Below are positions 63,601 through 64,000 of a stretch of DNA of 64,000 nt, one piece after another. A program made the position numbers and the translations under genes. Source of the stretch: Flavobacterium sp. 9R (GTDB lineage: Bacteria; Bacteroidota; Bacteroidia; Flavobacteriales; Flavobacteriaceae); NCBI RefSeq assembly GCF_902506345.1, contig NZ_LR733413.1, positions 2,985,197-3,049,196 of the forward strand. Direction: 5' to 3'. Every line of letters starts with the position of its first letter. Position 1 is the first letter of the stretch. Below the pieces are notes generated by a model. That model did no database searches, was not told the DNA's origin, and was given only the letters and a program-made list of their open reading frames with translations.

Positions 63601-63739
63601 CAAATTGCCTTTGGATTTAACCAAAGAACAAATCGAGGAAATCGTAATGCAAGATGAAAGAACCCAAAAACAATTAGACGGCAGAACGCCAAATAAAGTG
63701 ATTATTGTGCCAGGGAAAATTATTAACTTGGTAGGGTAA
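60689..63739 (+). CDS. leuS: leucyl-tRNA synthetase, with divergent AT-rich block
   Basis: This 1016-residue class I synthetase has the HIGH-type motif GLHVGHPLGY, the CP1 editing domain with TTRPDTIFGVTFM, and KMSKSWLNVVSPDDVC near residue 791. It is about 150 residues longer than E. coli LeuRS. Part of the excess is usual for Bacteroidota, but residues about 660-785 are unlike the rest: lysine, glutamate and isoleucine-rich, AT-biased (62660-63060), and ending just before KMSKS. The two ends read as normal LeuRS, so the reading frame is intact. A replaced or inserted segment is inferred. Confidence 0.93.
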   Translation: MKYNPNEIEAKWQKYWADNKTFAAQNNSDKPKYYVLDMFPYPSGAGLHVGHPLGYIASDVYSRFKRHQGFNVLHPMGYDSFGLPAEQYAIQTGQRPEDTTRVNIDGGVDKEGNAIAGYRKQLDNIGFSFDWDREVRTSNPDYYKHTQWIFIQLFNSWYNKDTDKAEDISTLTAIFEKEGNATVNAVCDDNIISFSASEWNAFSSDEQQKIVLQYRLTYLAETEVNWCPGLGTVLANDEIVNGVSERGGYPVIRKKMTQWSMRISAYAERLLQGLNDIDWSESIKESQRNWIGKSVGAMVTFNVQNHEASIDVFTTRPDTIFGVTFMTLAPEHELVAQITTPEQKEAVDAYIEKTAKRSERERMADVKTISGVFTGAYAEHPFTKEPIPVWIGDYVLAGYGTGAVMAVPCGDERDYAFANFFKGQNGMPTIKNIFDQDISEAAYGAKEGFQLIDSDFLNGLGYKEATQKVIAELEAIGQGKGKINYRLRDAVFSRQRYWGEPFPVYYVNGLPQMIDAKHLPIVLPEVEKYLPTEDGLAPLGNAAVWAWDSVQCSVVSTQLIDNQTIFPLELNTMPGWAGSSWYWMRYMDAQNETEFASAEALKYWESVDLYIGGSEHATGHLLYSRFWNKFLKDKGFAPTEEPFKKLINQGMILGTSAYYPYFDFTVNISVDSYKHPNNDLQIVSNIFKDQENTKNEDLIFDSSFLIDEELFKEKFLDLFKKKFDYEEISDEDIKFEIVNRSTNVTPKRIPYKSIDPISFEINIEKLREDTMFPFAIKMSNEKLFATTEIGKMSKSWLNVVSPDDVCAEYGADTLRLYEMFLGPLEQAKPWNTAGISGVFGFLKKLWRLYFDENGLIVNNDEPTKDNLKSLHKTIKKVAEDIEGFSFNTSVSQFMICVNELSSQNCHSRAILEPLAVVISPYAPHIAEELWSLLGHEGSIATVPFPVFDAQHLVESEKEYPVSFNGKMRFTIKLPLDLTKEQIEEIVMQDERTQKQLDGRTPNKVIIVPGKIINLVG

Positions 63740-63779
63740 ATTATTAAATTATAGCTTTAAAAAATCCAAATTCCAATTT

Positions 63780-64000
63780 TAGACTGCCCCCAAAAAGTTA
63801 GACACTATTTGGGGGTATTTTTATGGAAAGAAAAGTCAGATATGATGCTTCATTTAAACTTGAATGCGTAAAATTAGTATTAGAAAAACATTATTCGTGC
63901 AATTATGTTTCTAAACAAAAAGGTCTAAATGAGTCTAACATTCGTAAATGGGTTCGATTTTATAAGCAATATGGCAGTATTGGTTTGCTGCCAAGAAAAA
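63780..64000 (+). mobile_element. IS3-family insertion sequence, cut by window edge
   Basis: The left end TAGACTGCCCCCAAAAAG begins at 63780, 41 bp after the leuS stop. Its first 127 bp are identical to the deletion derivative at 41025, which identifies the element boundary. The rest lies outside the window. Confidence 0.88.
63823..64000 (+). CDS. IS3-family transposase subunit A, partial
   Basis: The first 59 codons are visible: MERKVRYDASFKLECVKLVL, KQKGLNESNIRKWVRFYKQY and GSIGLLPRK. This is the helix-turn-helix IS150-type OrfA. OrfB with the DDE catalytic site would follow outside the window, normally by programmed -1 frameshifting. Confidence 0.87.
   Translation, partial: MERKVRYDASFKLECVKLVLEKHYSCNYVSKQKGLNESNIRKWVRFYKQYGSIGLLPRK

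Noticed and set aside
1..64000. CRISPR array
   Set aside because: The only regularly spaced repeats are the 11-bp tandem set at 7428-7460 and the half-sites at 12542-12598, too short and without spacers.

Overview
The window looks like a Bacteroidota chromosome, most likely a Flavobacterium or close relative. This is inferred from the AT-rich DNA, promoters of the Bacteroidota type (TTTG, about 20 bases, then TAnnTTTG), gene neighbourhoods such as DUF177-rpmF-fabH-accB-accC, and families typical of the group (DUF5686, DUF3098, HAE3-type MMPL exporter). No database search was possible, so names rest on motifs I can read in the proteins.

Layout. Positions 1-1300 hold the end of a conserved chromosomal stretch: a partial Ig-like lipoprotein, methylmalonyl-CoA epimerase, and a tRNA with a CAT anticodon. 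An 18.1-kb genomic island (1373-19490) is integrated into the 3' end of that tRNA. It is bounded by an exact 44-bp direct repeat, carries integrase arm-type repeats at both ends, and brings its own tyrosine integrase and excisionase-like protein. Its cargo, in order, is: a small PD-(D/E)XK-like protein; an unknown; a tight four-gene operon (MmeI-like DNA methyltransferase, AlbA_2/HATPase protein, superfamily-2 helicase, GIY-YIG/T5orf172 protein) that looks like a restriction-modification-like defence system; a small secreted protein; a reverse transcriptase with an FADD active site; a serine recombinase with an unknown partner; an opposite-strand three-gene cluster of unknowns, two of which look paralogous and end in acidic-aromatic tails like that of SSB; another unknown; and a ParB-domain DNA methyltransferase.

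The rest (19491-64000) is mainly ordinary chromosome. It contains riboflavin synthase, PdxA, L32 and the fatty acid initiation genes (fabH, accB, accC); an S9 peptidase; a cell-envelope cluster (DAO-family oxidoreductase, MtgA, LpxR-like protein); tRNA-Ala; enoyl-CoA hydratase, QueD, LpxH, an MFS exporter, RecJ; HopJ-like protein, amine oxidase, RsmI, thymidine kinase; RpoN, AsnS, an RND exporter, an antiporter, an SMR exporter, a DUF5686 protein; Frr, PyrH, a patatin; TruB, UppP, FtsX and LeuS. The right edge cuts an IS3-family insertion sequence.

Three smaller rearrangements stand out. A 253-bp internally deleted derivative of that same IS sits inside the loop of the tdk/rpoN terminator, with 3-bp target duplications. 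A 2.4-kb islet next to frr is bracketed by a 121-bp duplication of the frr 3' end plus its terminator, and its first gene has lost its 5' end. leuS carries an AT-rich, divergent block just before KMSKS. Several intergenic regions hold two families of dispersed hairpin repeats whose flanks are conserved while the stems vary.
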